A stretch of DNA of 64,000 nt from JALZAI01 sp038207565 (GCA_038207565.1 JBBQZQ010000017.1:16143-80142), one strand, 5' to 3'. Numbered from the stretch's first letter, positions 25,162 to 33,391 are shown. A program made the numbers and translations. The notes: generated from the sequence alone by a model not told the origin.

Positions 25162-26720
25162 CCCTGGTGACCGCTGCGTGGCGACCGGTGCGTCAGGCGT
25201 GGCGACGGTTGACCAGCATGCGCACGGCGCTGATCCTGCTGTTCCTGCTGGCCGTCGCGGCCGTCCCGGGATCGTTGCTGCCGCAGCGTCCGCTCAACCC
25301 GGACAAGACCGACGGCTACCTCGCCACGCACGGTGGCTGGGGTCGGCTGCTGGACCGCGTCGGCGCCTTCGACGTGTTCGGCTCGGTCTGGTTCGCCGCG
25401 ATCTACCTGCTGTTGTTCCTGTCGCTGGTCGGCTGCCTGATCCCGCGCATCAGGGTGCACGCGCGCGCGGTAGCCCGCAAGCCGCTGCCCGCCCCCCGTA
25501 ACCTCTACCGGTTGCCCGAGTCCGGTTACTTCGAGACCTCCGACGAGCCGGCCTCGTTCGCCGAGGCCGCGCGGACCGTGCTCGGGCGGCGGTGGCGGGT
25601 GGTTCAGCGCGAGGACGAAACCGGCGCGGTGACACTGTCGGCGGAGAAGGGCTACAGCCGCGAGACCGGCAACCTGATCTTTCATGTGGCGCTGCTGGTA
25701 TCACTGCTGCTGATCGCGGTCGGTCGGCTCTACAGCTACCAGGGCTCGCGAATCGTGATCCAGGGCGAGGGCCAGGGATTCTGCAATGTGGTGTCCCAGT
25801 ACGACTCGTGGAAGCCCGGCCGCTTCGCAGCCGAGGGCAAGATCGCGCCCGCCCCGTTCTGCCTTGACCAGATGTCGAAGTTCACCGCCGACTACACCGA
25901 CGCGGGCGAACCGTCGAAATTCGCGGCCGACGTCGTCTACCGCCGCACCGTCGACGCGACGCCCACTCGGGCGACGATCACGGTCAACCACCCGCTGCGG
26001 CTGGACGGAGATCGCGTCTATCTGATCGGGCACGGGTTCGCCCCGCAGGTCACGATCCGCATGCCGGACGGCACCCTGCGCCACGACACCCAGGCTTTCG
26101 TGCCGCAGGACGCTGCCACGCTGCAGTCCGAGGGTGCGTTCAAGCAGCAGGGCAAGCCGGGCGCCGAGCAGGACGTGGGCGTCGCAGCAACATTCTCCCC
26201 GACCCCGGTGCCGCAGAGCGCGCAGACGTTCACCTCGTCCTCGCCGCAGGTGCGTAACCCGATCCTCGGGGTCGCCATCTACCTGGGTGACCTCAACTAC
26301 AACGGGCAGCCGCAATCGGTCTACTCGTTGGACACCTCGAAAATGACGCGCAGCGGCGCCGCCAACTTGCGCATCGGCCAGACCAAGACGCTGGCGAACG
26401 GGGTCTCGGTGACCTTCGACGGGTGGGTGCCGTGGGCCAGCATGCAGGTCTCGCACGACCCAGCGCAGGGCTACCTGCTCTGGTCGGCGCTCGCCATGGT
26501 GCTCGGCCTGCTGGGCTCGCTCGGTGTGCGCCGGCGTCGCCTGTGGCTGCGGATGACCCCTCGCGGCGACGGCACCGAGTCTGCGCCTACCGTGGTCTCC
26601 ATCGGCGGATTGGCCCGCAGTGACTCGGGCAATTTCAGCACCGAATTCGCGGCCCTGTTCGAGAAGGTGCAGTCGAGCTCACGACCGGCACGCGATGTCG
26701 TGCTGACCGGAAAGGAGTGA
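25158..26720 (+). CDS. resB: Cytochrome c biogenesis protein ResB (Ccs1)
   Basis: System II haem-delivery protein, 520 aa. Transmembrane helices lie near residues 20-37 (LILLFLLAVAAVPGSLLP), 70-90 and 173-195, with a large extracytoplasmic domain and a final helix near 440-460. It works with CcsB to attach haem to apocytochrome c. ATG 25158 overlaps the ccdA stop. Confidence 0.94.
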   Translation: MTLVTAAWRPVRQAWRRLTSMRTALILLFLLAVAAVPGSLLPQRPLNPDKTDGYLATHGGWGRLLDRVGAFDVFGSVWFAAIYLLLFLSLVGCLIPRIRVHARAVARKPLPAPRNLYRLPESGYFETSDEPASFAEAARTVLGRRWRVVQREDETGAVTLSAEKGYSRETGNLIFHVALLVSLLLIAVGRLYSYQGSRIVIQGEGQGFCNVVSQYDSWKPGRFAAEGKIAPAPFCLDQMSKFTADYTDAGEPSKFAADVVYRRTVDATPTRATITVNHPLRLDGDRVYLIGHGFAPQVTIRMPDGTLRHDTQAFVPQDAATLQSEGAFKQQGKPGAEQDVGVAATFSPTPVPQSAQTFTSSSPQVRNPILGVAIYLGDLNYNGQPQSVYSLDTSKMTRSGAANLRIGQTKTLANGVSVTFDGWVPWASMQVSHDPAQGYLLWSALAMVLGLLGSLGVRRRRLWLRMTPRGDGTESAPTVVSIGGLARSDSGNFSTEFAALFEKVQSSSRPARDVVLTGKE

Positions 26721-26722
26721 CG

Positions 26723-27700
26723 GTGGCAGGTATCGACGGATCGGCTGCACACCTTTCCGACACCGTGTTCACGACCGCCATCGCCGTCTATGCGCTGGCG
26801 ATGGTGTCCTACACCGCCGAATACGCGTTCGGCCGGCGCGGGCGCGTCGCGGCCACCGCCGCTCCCGCCCGCGAGCTGGTCGGCGCGGGTGGTCCGCCCC
26901 GGACGGTTGCCCCCTCGCCGCGTGCCAAGCCCGGGGTGGCCGACCGCTTCGGGCGCTTCGCCGTCGCGCTCACGGTGCTCGGCGTCGCGCTGCACGCCCT
27001 GTCGATCACGATCCGTGGTGCCGCGGTCGACGCCGTGCCGTGGAGCAACATGTACGAATTCGCGTCCGTGGCGGGACTCGTCGGCGTGCTGGCGTTCCTC
27101 GGGGTGCTGTGGAAGGCGCCGGCGATCCGTCATCTCGGCGGGTTCGTGCTGCTGCCGGTGATCCTGATGATGTTCCTGGCCGGCACGGTGCTGTACTCCA
27201 AGGCGCAGCCGCTCGTCCCGGCCCTGCAGTCGTACTGGCTGGCCATCCACGTCACCCTCGTGTCGATCGCCGAGGGCGCACTGATGACCTCCGCCGTCCT
27301 GACCGGGCTGTTCCTCGTCAGGCAGCGCGCCGACAAGCGTCCCGGACGCAGCGGTGCGTTGGCCAATCTCGCGGCCCGTCTGCCTGCAGCCGAGACGCTG
27401 GACAAGGTCGCCTACCGCATCGTGGCGTTCGCCTTCCCGCTCTACACCGTCGCCGTTATCTGCGGCGCGATCTGGGCCGAAGCCGCCTGGGGACGGTACT
27501 GGGGCTGGGACCCCAAGGAGACCTGGGCCTTCATCGTGTGGGTCATCTATGCCTGCTACCTGCACGCCCGGGCGACCGCCGGATGGAAGGGCCGCGCCGC
27601 TGCGTGGGTGAACCTGGCGGGGTTCTTCTCGATCACGTTCAACTTCCTCATCGTCAACATCGTCGTGTCCGGCCTGCACTCCTACGCCGGCCTGTCCTAG
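26723..27700 (+). CDS. ccsB: Cytochrome c biogenesis protein CcsB/CcsA (haem handling)
   Basis: Polytopic haem-handling partner of ResB, about 325 aa. The diagnostic Trp-rich motif is WGRYWGWDPKETWAFIVW (haem presentation), with conserved His in the preceding and following helices (LAIHVTLV, GLHSYAG). GTG 26723 is preferred because AAAGGAG lies 5 nt upstream. A GTG at 26717 overlaps that purine run and the resB stop. Last gene of the ResA-CcdA-ResB-CcsB operon. Confidence 0.93.
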   Translation: MAGIDGSAAHLSDTVFTTAIAVYALAMVSYTAEYAFGRRGRVAATAAPARELVGAGGPPRTVAPSPRAKPGVADRFGRFAVALTVLGVALHALSITIRGAAVDAVPWSNMYEFASVAGLVGVLAFLGVLWKAPAIRHLGGFVLLPVILMMFLAGTVLYSKAQPLVPALQSYWLAIHVTLVSIAEGALMTSAVLTGLFLVRQRADKRPGRSGALANLAARLPAAETLDKVAYRIVAFAFPLYTVAVICGAIWAEAAWGRYWGWDPKETWAFIVWVIYACYLHARATAGWKGRAAAWVNLAGFFSITFNFLIVNIVVSGLHSYAGLS

Positions 27701-27749
27701 CGCTTCACCAGCTCCGGACTCCGCGCCCTTCCGGCGCGTCCCCCCTTCC

Positions 27750-27802
27750 GTGATCAACAGGCCCGAACCGTTGGGTATCGACGGTTCGGGCCTCTTGATC
27801 AC
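27750..27802 (+). terminator. Long dyad hairpin between ccsB and ferredoxin (shared element, copy 1)
   Basis: Near-perfect inverted repeat: TGATCAAcAGGCCCGAACCGT (27751-27771) pairs with ACGGTTCGGGCCTcTTGATCA (27781-27801), one internal mismatch, 9-nt loop. It lies in the 129-bp gap between convergent stops and would terminate both transcripts. A related, less perfect copy lies after groEL (63921-63974). Confidence 0.7.
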
Positions 27803-27829
27803 CAGAGGTGGCGGGCGCCACGCGGTCGG

Positions 27830-28060
27830 TCATGGGTCGGGGTGGGTGGTGAGGCGCAGGGCGAGCGCTGGGCAGAGGGCGACGACGCGCCGGATCTCCT
27901 TGGTATCGGCCGGGCGGACGCTGCTGCGGTGGATCAACGGGTAACCCCACTCGTCGCGGGTGATGCGGTCGGGCACGAGCTCGGCGCACAGGCCATGGCC
28001 CTCGCAGCGGGTCCAGTCGATGACTAGCGTTGCGACGTCGCGGGTGTTGTCGGCGGGCAT
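27830..28060 (-). CDS. Ferredoxin, 3-Cys type
   Basis: 76-aa ferredoxin of the actinobacterial type. Cysteines are at CEGHGLC and later in VALCPALAL. The His in place of the second Cys points to a [3Fe-4S] centre. It is 1 nt downstream of the NuoF-like gene and is the last gene of the minus-strand redox operon, so probably shuttles electrons to or from it. ATG 28060 (MPADNTRDVATLV). Confidence 0.9.
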   Translation of the reverse strand: MPADNTRDVATLVIDWTRCEGHGLCAELVPDRITRDEWGYPLIHRSSVRPADTKEIRRVVALCPALALRLTTHPDP

Positions 28061-28061
28061 G

Positions 28062-29312
28062 TCAGTCGTCTCCGGTAGGTAGCTGGCCAAGGACGGGACG
28101 CCCGCATCCGCCGCTGCGGTGCAGGTCGAGTTCGTCGCGCAGCACGGCGAGCGCGGAACTGACGAAACGCGAGCTGCCGTCGGGGTGGCTGCAAGCACCG
28201 CGTCCCTGGACGAGGACGCCATGCCGTTCGGCATCGGCGAGCGCAGCCGGGTGCCCCTGCGCCAGGGCAGCGACGTCCGCGGCAAGTGCCGGCAGGCCGA
28301 AGCGGCACGGCCCGCATTGGCCTGCCGACTGCGCCGCCAGCCAGCGGCTGACCCGCGTCAGCTCGCCCAGCGCGCAGGTGCCGGCGCCGACCACGAGCAG
28401 TACTCCCGCGCCCAGGGTCGCCCCCCACGCGGCCAATCCGGCGCGCGAGACCGCAATGTCTGGCAAGGGCCGCAACCAGGTGCCGTGGTAACCGCCGGTG
28501 ACGACGTAGGGCGCATCATCGGCTCGGGCTGCGCGCAGCACGATCCCGAGTGGCGTGCCCAGCGGCACCTCGGCGACGCCGGGACGTCCGGCCGCGCCGC
28601 CGATGCTCAGCAGCGTCGTCCCGGGCTCGCTCCGGGTGCCGGTGTCGGCGAAACCGCGGCGGTCCAGGTTCAGCAGCATCGCCGTCTGCGCGAAGGTCTC
28701 CGCGTTCGCGACGAGGACGCCGCGCGAGGTGAGGTGTTCTTGGCGGCCGGGCGGTAGAGCCGGCCCACCGTCCAGGGAGCGGACCAGCGCGCGCGCCTCC
28801 CCGGCGACGAACGCCCCGCCGGTCGTCTCGACGCGGACGCGGCGGGTGTCCGGACGTTCCTCGACGGCCGCACGCAGGGCAGCGGCGGCGTCCGGGTCGT
28901 GAACGGCGACGCGCACCGTGCGGGCGCCGAGCGCCGAGGCCACCGCCAACGCGCCGTCGAGCACGAGGTGGGGGGTGCGCCGCAGCAGGGTGCGGTCCTT
29001 GTGGCTGGCCGGTTCGCTCTCGCTGCCGTTGACAACGACGGTGCACCGGCTGCCGTGCAGCGCGCTGATCTTGGTGGCCAGGGGGAACCCGGCACCGCCG
29101 CGTCCGCAGAGGCCGGCGGCCTCTAGCAGGCCGAGCAGTTTCGGCAGGTCGCTTCCGGGCAGCGGGCCGTGCACGGCGAGGTGGGTACGCAGGTCCAGCA
29201 CGGCGTGGCGGTCCAGACCGGCCAGCAGGCGCGGGATACCGATCGACCACGTACCCGACGAAGCGCTGTCGTAGGTGGCGCCAGGGACATAGCTGTCGAG
29301 TGCAGCACTCAC
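28062..29312 (-). CDS. NuoF-like NADH-binding/FMN/FeS protein with altered cluster motif
   Basis: 416-aa relative of complex I 51-kDa subunit. The NADH/FMN region is present (GLCGRGGAGFPLATKISAL; VNGSESEPASHKDRTLLRR), then an SLBB-like part (VPLGTPLGIVL) and the C-terminal cluster region. The latter reads SAGQCGPCRFG where NuoF has SCGQCTPCR, so the first cluster Cys is Ala; a further Cys occurs in GRGACSHPDG. It is not next to other nuo genes. GTG 29312 overlaps the upstream gene stop (GTGA). Probably feeds electrons between NAD(P)H, ferredoxin and the haem membrane protein (inference). Confidence 0.87.
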   Translation of the reverse strand: MSAALDSYVPGATYDSASSGTWSIGIPRLLAGLDRHAVLDLRTHLAVHGPLPGSDLPKLLGLLEAAGLCGRGGAGFPLATKISALHGSRCTVVVNGSESEPASHKDRTLLRRTPHLVLDGALAVASALGARTVRVAVHDPDAAAALRAAVEERPDTRRVRVETTGGAFVAGEARALVRSLDGGPALPPGRQEHLTSRGVLVANAETFAQTAMLLNLDRRGFADTGTRSEPGTTLLSIGGAAGRPGVAEVPLGTPLGIVLRAARADDAPYVVTGGYHGTWLRPLPDIAVSRAGLAAWGATLGAGVLLVVGAGTCALGELTRVSRWLAAQSAGQCGPCRFGLPALAADVAALAQGHPAALADAERHGVLVQGRGACSHPDGSSRFVSSALAVLRDELDLHRSGGCGRPVLGQLPTGDD

Positions 29313-29971
29313 CGGGCCACCGCCTCGGAAATCGGCCCGCCTGGAATCGGAGGGGCTGGAAGCGGAGGGGCTGGAAGCGGAGGTGCGGAAATCGGAGGGG
29401 CTGCGCGAGCCAGGGTGGGAAGCGGGGCGGCGGGTCGCCCGAAACGGGACAGGCGGATCGACACCGCTGCGATGACTCCGGCGCCGCACGCGATGTAGAG
29501 CAGCCGGACCCAGCCGAGCGACGTGTCGGTTCCGGAGTTGAGACCATGCAGCATCGCCATTGCCCACCCGACGTAGGCGAGCGAGTGCACCCAGCGCCAG
29601 ACCTTCGCACCTGCGGCGGAACCGGCCATCCGGCCGCGGGCGAAGCCCAGCGCGGCGACCAGCACGAAGGTGTAGATCGCGAGCGTGCCGAACCCGACCC
29701 AGGTGGTTCGGTAGCTCGAGGTGAATGCGACGATGCTCGCCTGCCAGCCGACGTGGGCGTAGCGGTCGATGAGGATCGAGCTCAGGTGGAGCAGCAGCGA
29801 GCCCAGACCGAGCGACGCGGTCACCCGGTGCAGGTAGCTGACGACGACCCGGTTAGCGGCACTGCGGGCGGACGGGCCGCGTGCACTCATCAATGCGCCG
29901 ATCGCGGTGGAGCTGCTCAGCAACAGCAGCGCGGCAAGGCCCGCACCGCGGGCGATGTACCAGACGGTCAC
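29309..29971 (-). CDS. Ferric-reductase-like haem transmembrane protein
   Basis: 220-aa membrane protein with about six helices (starting VTVWYIARGAGLAALLLL). Candidate haem-ligand His pairs are in VSYLHRVTAS, SLLLHLSSILI, RWVHSLAYVG and AMAMLHGLNS, as in the ferric reductase-like/YedZ family. The C-terminal tail is a Pro-rich repeat (APPLP units). GTG 29971 overlaps the apbE stop (GTGA). It likely carries electrons across the membrane to an extracytoplasmic flavin or other acceptor. Confidence 0.88.
   Translation of the reverse strand: MTVWYIARGAGLAALLLLSSSTAIGALMSARGPSARSAANRVVVSYLHRVTASLGLGSLLLHLSSILIDRYAHVGWQASIVAFTSSYRTTWVGFGTLAIYTFVLVAALGFARGRMAGSAAGAKVWRWVHSLAYVGWAMAMLHGLNSGTDTSLGWVRLLYIACGAGVIAAVSIRLSRFGRPAAPLPTLARAAPPISAPPLPAPPLPAPPIPGGPISEAVAR
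29341..29400 (-). repeat. 15-bp tandem repeat, 4 units, in haem membrane protein gene
   Basis: Four 15-bp units based on CTGGAAGCGGAGGGG (plus strand) encode the Pro-rich C-terminal pentapeptide repeats of the minus-strand haem membrane protein. Period 15 is frame-neutral. Confidence 0.85.
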
Positions 29972-30942
29972 GATGATCTGCCCGCAGCGGACGTGGCGTC
30001 GGTGGTGATCCGTGCAGCCGGCCAGCCGGGACTGCGGTGCACGGCGCCGTCCTGGGCAACGAGGCGGGCGGGCAGGCCCTGCTCGTCGAGCCAGTCGAGC
30101 GCGTCGTCGCCGAGGACGATCGCGGCCGTGCTCGCGGCGTTGGCGCGCAGCGCGCTTGCCGCGAAGACCGAAGCGGTGCGCCACGGTCCGGCGGCGGGGG
30201 CGCCCGTGCGCGGGTCGATGATGTGGTGGACGAGGCGACCGCCACGCTGCCACCGGCGCACCGTGGTCGTCGACGTGGTGAGCCCGCCGTGGCGCACCAG
30301 CACGAGCTGGCCGTCGGCGCCTTCGCGCTCGGCGACCTGGATCAGCCAGCCGTCCGGGCGGTGGCCGGCAACGGCGAGGTCACCGCCCAACTCGACCAGC
30401 ACCGCCGTTGCGTAGCGGCGGGCGAGTTCGGCGGCCGCGAGGTCCGCGGTGTAGGCCTTGGCCGTCGCGCCGAGGTCGAGTGCGGCTCCCGGGGGGACGC
30501 CCAGCAGGCCGGCGTCGCGGTCGAGTCGCACTGTGTGCCAGGCGGGGCCAGGGACGGCGCGTGGTGCGGCGGCGGCGCCCTCGGCGACGGCTGCGGCTGC
30601 GGGGTCGGCTGCGGCGGCGACGGCGACGGCGGCGAAGTCGCGGTCGTAGCCGAGGTGTGCCAGCGCTGAACCCACGCAGGGGTCGACGGCGCCGCGGGTC
30701 AGCTGAGCCACCTGCAGCGCCGCGGCAACCAGGTCGACCAGCAGTCGGGGTACGGCGGTGGGACGGCAGGCGTTGGCGTTCGCCCGCGACAGCGCCGAAT
30801 CGGGGCGAAACCGACTGGCCGCGAGGTCGACACGGTCGAGCAGGGCAGTGAGATCCGCGGTCGCAGCACCGAGCGCGCGATCGTCCTCGACGACGAGGCG
30901 AACGGTGCAGCTCCAGGCACGCCCCGTCCAGCTGCTCGTCAT
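29968..30942 (-). CDS. apbE: FAD:protein FMN transferase (ApbE)
   Basis: 324-aa flavin transferase that attaches FMN to Thr/Ser of extracytoplasmic electron carriers. Family blocks are visible: SRFRPDSALSRAN, GAVDPCVGSALAHLGYDRDF, ALDLGATAKAYTADLAAAEL, VELGGDLAVAG and HHIIDPRTGAPA. There is no clear signal peptide. It sits between the Ser/Thr-rich exported protein and the haem membrane protein with 4-nt overlaps on both sides. No FMN-binding-domain protein, the usual target, is encoded in the window. Confidence 0.92.
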   Translation of the reverse strand: MTSSWTGRAWSCTVRLVVEDDRALGAATADLTALLDRVDLAASRFRPDSALSRANANACRPTAVPRLLVDLVAAALQVAQLTRGAVDPCVGSALAHLGYDRDFAAVAVAAAADPAAAAVAEGAAAAPRAVPGPAWHTVRLDRDAGLLGVPPGAALDLGATAKAYTADLAAAELARRYATAVLVELGGDLAVAGHRPDGWLIQVAEREGADGQLVLVRHGGLTTSTTTVRRWQRGGRLVHHIIDPRTGAPAAGPWRTASVFAASALRANAASTAAIVLGDDALDWLDEQGLPARLVAQDGAVHRSPGWPAARITTDATSAAGRSS

Positions 30943-31265
30943 GACCCGTTGCTCCCGCCCTGCGGTTGGCTGCCCTGGTCCGCCGATCCCAGGCCCGTGT
31001 CGGAACTGGACGAGCTGCCGGTGTTGGTACTGGGTGCCGACGTCGATGACGCGGTGCTCGGTGCCGCGGCGGTACCGGTCGACGTGTTGGGCGTGGCCGA
31101 CGTCCCGGTGGTGGACGTCGTGCCCGGGGTTGCCGTAGCGGCGGACGCGGTGTGGGTGACCCCGGCTATCAGGCCGAGGGTCGCCAACGTACCGCCGAGA
31201 CCAGCGGCCCACCCGGTGATGCGGGACCTGCGCAAGAGGCGATCGGCGGGGCGTCGGCTGTTCAT
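30939..31265 (-). CDS. Small exported Ser/Thr-rich protein of unknown function
   Basis: 108 aa. A basic N terminus with a Sec-type hydrophobic core (WAAGLGGTLATLGLIAGV) and probable cleavage after THTASA is followed by about 60 residues that are mostly Ser, Thr, Gly, Ala, Pro, Asn and Gln. It contains no recognisable FMN-binding domain or Cys. Its ATG stop/start overlap with apbE and its place at the head of the redox genes suggest it is a partner or target of ApbE, or a spacer/cell-wall protein; this is not demonstrated. Confidence 0.75.
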   Translation of the reverse strand: MNSRRPADRLLRRSRITGWAAGLGGTLATLGLIAGVTHTASAATATPGTTSTTGTSATPNTSTGTAAAPSTASSTSAPSTNTGSSSSSDTGLGSADQGSQPQGGSNGS

Positions 31266-31289
31266 GGACCCAGGATGAGCCCGAACGGG

Positions 31290-31333
31290 TCAGGGCCTCA
31301 TCAGCGAAAGGTCAAGCTCGTCCTAAGTCCGGA
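31290..31333 (-). promoter_or_regulatory. Array of 11-bp direct repeats, candidate response-regulator operator
   Basis: On the plus strand TCAGG (31290), TCAGC (31301), TCAAG (31312) and CTAAG (31323) recur at exact 11-bp steps. The array lies 25-68 bp upstream of the start of the exported-protein gene. OmpR-family regulators bind direct repeats about 11 bp (one helical turn) apart, and the gene pair just upstream encodes one. Confidence 0.55.
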
Positions 31334-31355
31334 TGGGAACCAGCACAGCGAGCGA

Positions 31356-32696
31356 CTACGGGCAGCGCAACCGCAGCGTCACCAGCGCGCCGCCGGAGGA
31401 TGTGCGGCCGATGTGCATCGCCCCACCGCCGGCCTCGGCGCAGCGCCGCGCGATGTCGAGGCCGAGACCGCTCGAGCCGCGGTCGCTGCGTCCCCGGATC
31501 TCGGACTCGCTCGGGATACCGGGGCCGTCATCGGCGATCTCCAAGGTGGCACCGTCGTCGCTCGCGGCGAGGCGGACCGAGAAGGCCGTGCCCTCCGGGG
31601 TGTGCGCGACGATGTTTTCGAGCAACGCATCCACGGCTGCGGCGAGGTCCCCGGCGGCCGCTCGGACGGGCAGCGGCGCGCTCGGCAGCGCGATGCTGCT
31701 CGCGCGATGCTGCTCGTCGGTCAGCGCCGACCAGAACGTGACGCGGTCGCCCACGACGTCTGTCGCGTCGGACGCGGGCATCCGTCCCTCGCGTTGCGGG
31801 CGACGGGCTGCGTGGATCACCGCGGTCAGCGTGCGCTCCAGCTCGTTCACGTGGCTACCGACGCGCTCGGACTCGCCCTGGTCACGCAGCGCCTCGGCGT
31901 CCAGCCGGAGCGTCGTGAGCGGCGTGCGCAGCCGGTGCGAAAGGTCGGCGACGGTTTCTCGCTCTTCGGCGATCAATTCGTCGATGCGGTCGGCGAGCCG
32001 GTTCAGCGCCTTGCCGACGTCGGCGACCTCCCGTGGGCCGTCCGTGGGCGCACGTGCCGTGGCGTCGCCGATGCTGAGCTGCTGTGCGGTCTCGGCGGTA
32101 CGAACCAGCGGGCGGGTGATGCGCCGCGTCAGCAGTTCGCCGGCGGCAGTGCCGATCAGCAGCAGGCCGACGCTGCCGGCGAGCAACAGGAGGTATGAGC
32201 CGTGCGCGCCGTCGAACCGCTTGTCGTCGGAGAGATACACCCGCACGACATAGACACCGGACGGGCCGGGGGCAACCGCCTCGGCAATGCTGCCGTCGGC
32301 AATCTTGCGCAGCTGCGCCTGCGGGGCGCCGGCCCGGTCGTCGCCGTCGCCCCTGTTCCGGTTGGTGGGGTAGCCCTGGCCGCCGGGGGCACCGCTGCGC
32401 GCCGGTGGCGGTTGCTGGTCGTCACCAGGGGTACTGCCGATCGTCGTCCCGTCCGGCAACCGGATGGAGACCGGCCGGCCGGACGTGGTGGTCTGCGAGG
32501 CCACGTAGGCGGCCAGTTGCTGCGTGGTGCGTGAGCTGTTGCGCAGGTCGAGTGATATCGCGCGGGCCTGGCTGATCGTGTCGTCGTCGGCGCGCTGTCC
32601 GACCGCGCTGTGGATCAGGAACGCGAGCGGGACGGCGAAGGCGAGCACGACCAGCGTCGTCAGCCCCACTGCGAGCAACAGGATGCGACGACGCAT
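31356..32696 (-). CDS. Sensor histidine kinase
   Basis: 446-aa membrane kinase. There is a TM helix at about residues 6-28, an extracytoplasmic sensor (about 30-170) with an Arg/Gly/Pro-rich insert, a second TM (LLLLAGSVGLLLIGTAAG), a HAMP region, a HisKA box LSHRLRTPLTTLRLDAEAL, and a HATPase with IADDGPGIP and GSSGLGLDIARR. ATG 32696 overlaps the regulator stop by 1 nt (TGATG). It lies 90 bp before the redox genes on the same strand, so probably regulates and is partly co-transcribed with them. The longer open frame upstream is an artefact. Confidence 0.92.
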   Translation of the reverse strand: MRRRILLLAVGLTTLVVLAFAVPLAFLIHSAVGQRADDDTISQARAISLDLRNSSRTTQQLAAYVASQTTTSGRPVSIRLPDGTTIGSTPGDDQQPPPARSGAPGGQGYPTNRNRGDGDDRAGAPQAQLRKIADGSIAEAVAPGPSGVYVVRVYLSDDKRFDGAHGSYLLLLAGSVGLLLIGTAAGELLTRRITRPLVRTAETAQQLSIGDATARAPTDGPREVADVGKALNRLADRIDELIAEERETVADLSHRLRTPLTTLRLDAEALRDQGESERVGSHVNELERTLTAVIHAARRPQREGRMPASDATDVVGDRVTFWSALTDEQHRASSIALPSAPLPVRAAAGDLAAAVDALLENIVAHTPEGTAFSVRLAASDDGATLEIADDGPGIPSESEIRGRSDRGSSGLGLDIARRCAEAGGGAMHIGRTSSGGALVTLRLRCP

Positions 32697-33391
32697 CAGC
32701 TTGCCGCCGGCGCGACGAGCCGCACGCCGACCCCGCGCACGCTCTGCAGGTAGCGCGGCGCGGCGGCTGTTTCGCCGAGTTTGCGCCGCAGCCAGGAAAG
32801 GTGGACGTCGACGGTGCGGTCCGATCCGCCCCAGGCCAGTTGCCAGACCTCGCTGAGCAGATCGCGCTTGGACACGACTTCTCCCGCGCGGCGCGCGAGC
32901 GCGAGCAGCAGCTCGAACTCCTTGCGGGCCAGCTCGACCGGCCGCCCGTCGACGGTCACCTCGTAGCTGCGGGTGTCGATCACCAACCCGTCCGGCCCGC
33001 CGATCGTGATCACCGGGTCCTCGTCGGTGCGGCCCATGCGGCGCAGCACAGCACGGATGCGCGCGTTGAGCTGCTGCGCGGTGAACGGCTTGATCACGTA
33101 ATCGTCGGCCCCGATGTCTAGTACGCGGACCATCTCGGACTCGTCGTCGCGAGCGGTCGCGACGATCACGGGGACGTCGCTGACCGCCCGCAGCATCGAC
33201 AGCACGTCGGCCCCGTCGATGTCGGGCAGGCCGAGGTCGAGCAGCACGACGTCCGGCTTGTTCTCGACGGCCACGCTCAACGCCGGAATGCCGGATCCGA
33301 TGGCTGTCACGCTGTGCCCGTGGTCGCGCAGGGCGCGCGTGAGCGCAGAGCGGATGGCCGCGTCGTCCTCGACCAGCAGCACCTGCACCAT
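32696..33391 (-). CDS. Response regulator, OmpR/PhoB family
   Basis: 231 aa. The receiver domain has VEDD, the phospho-acceptor Asp in VVLLDLGLPD (near 51), ATARDD and IKPF. The C-terminal winged helix includes FELLLALARRAGEVVSKRDL and SVRGVGVRL. It is the partner of the following kinase and first gene of the minus-strand redox cluster. It is divergent from the ubiD-like gene, with a 56-bp shared upstream region. Confidence 0.94.
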   Translation of the reverse strand: MVQVLLVEDDAAIRSALTRALRDHGHSVTAIGSGIPALSVAVENKPDVVLLDLGLPDIDGADVLSMLRAVSDVPVIVATARDDESEMVRVLDIGADDYVIKPFTAQQLNARIRAVLRRMGRTDEDPVITIGGPDGLVIDTRSYEVTVDGRPVELARKEFELLLALARRAGEVVSKRDLLSEVWQLAWGGSDRTVDVHLSWLRRKLGETAAAPRYLQSVRGVGVRLVAPAAS

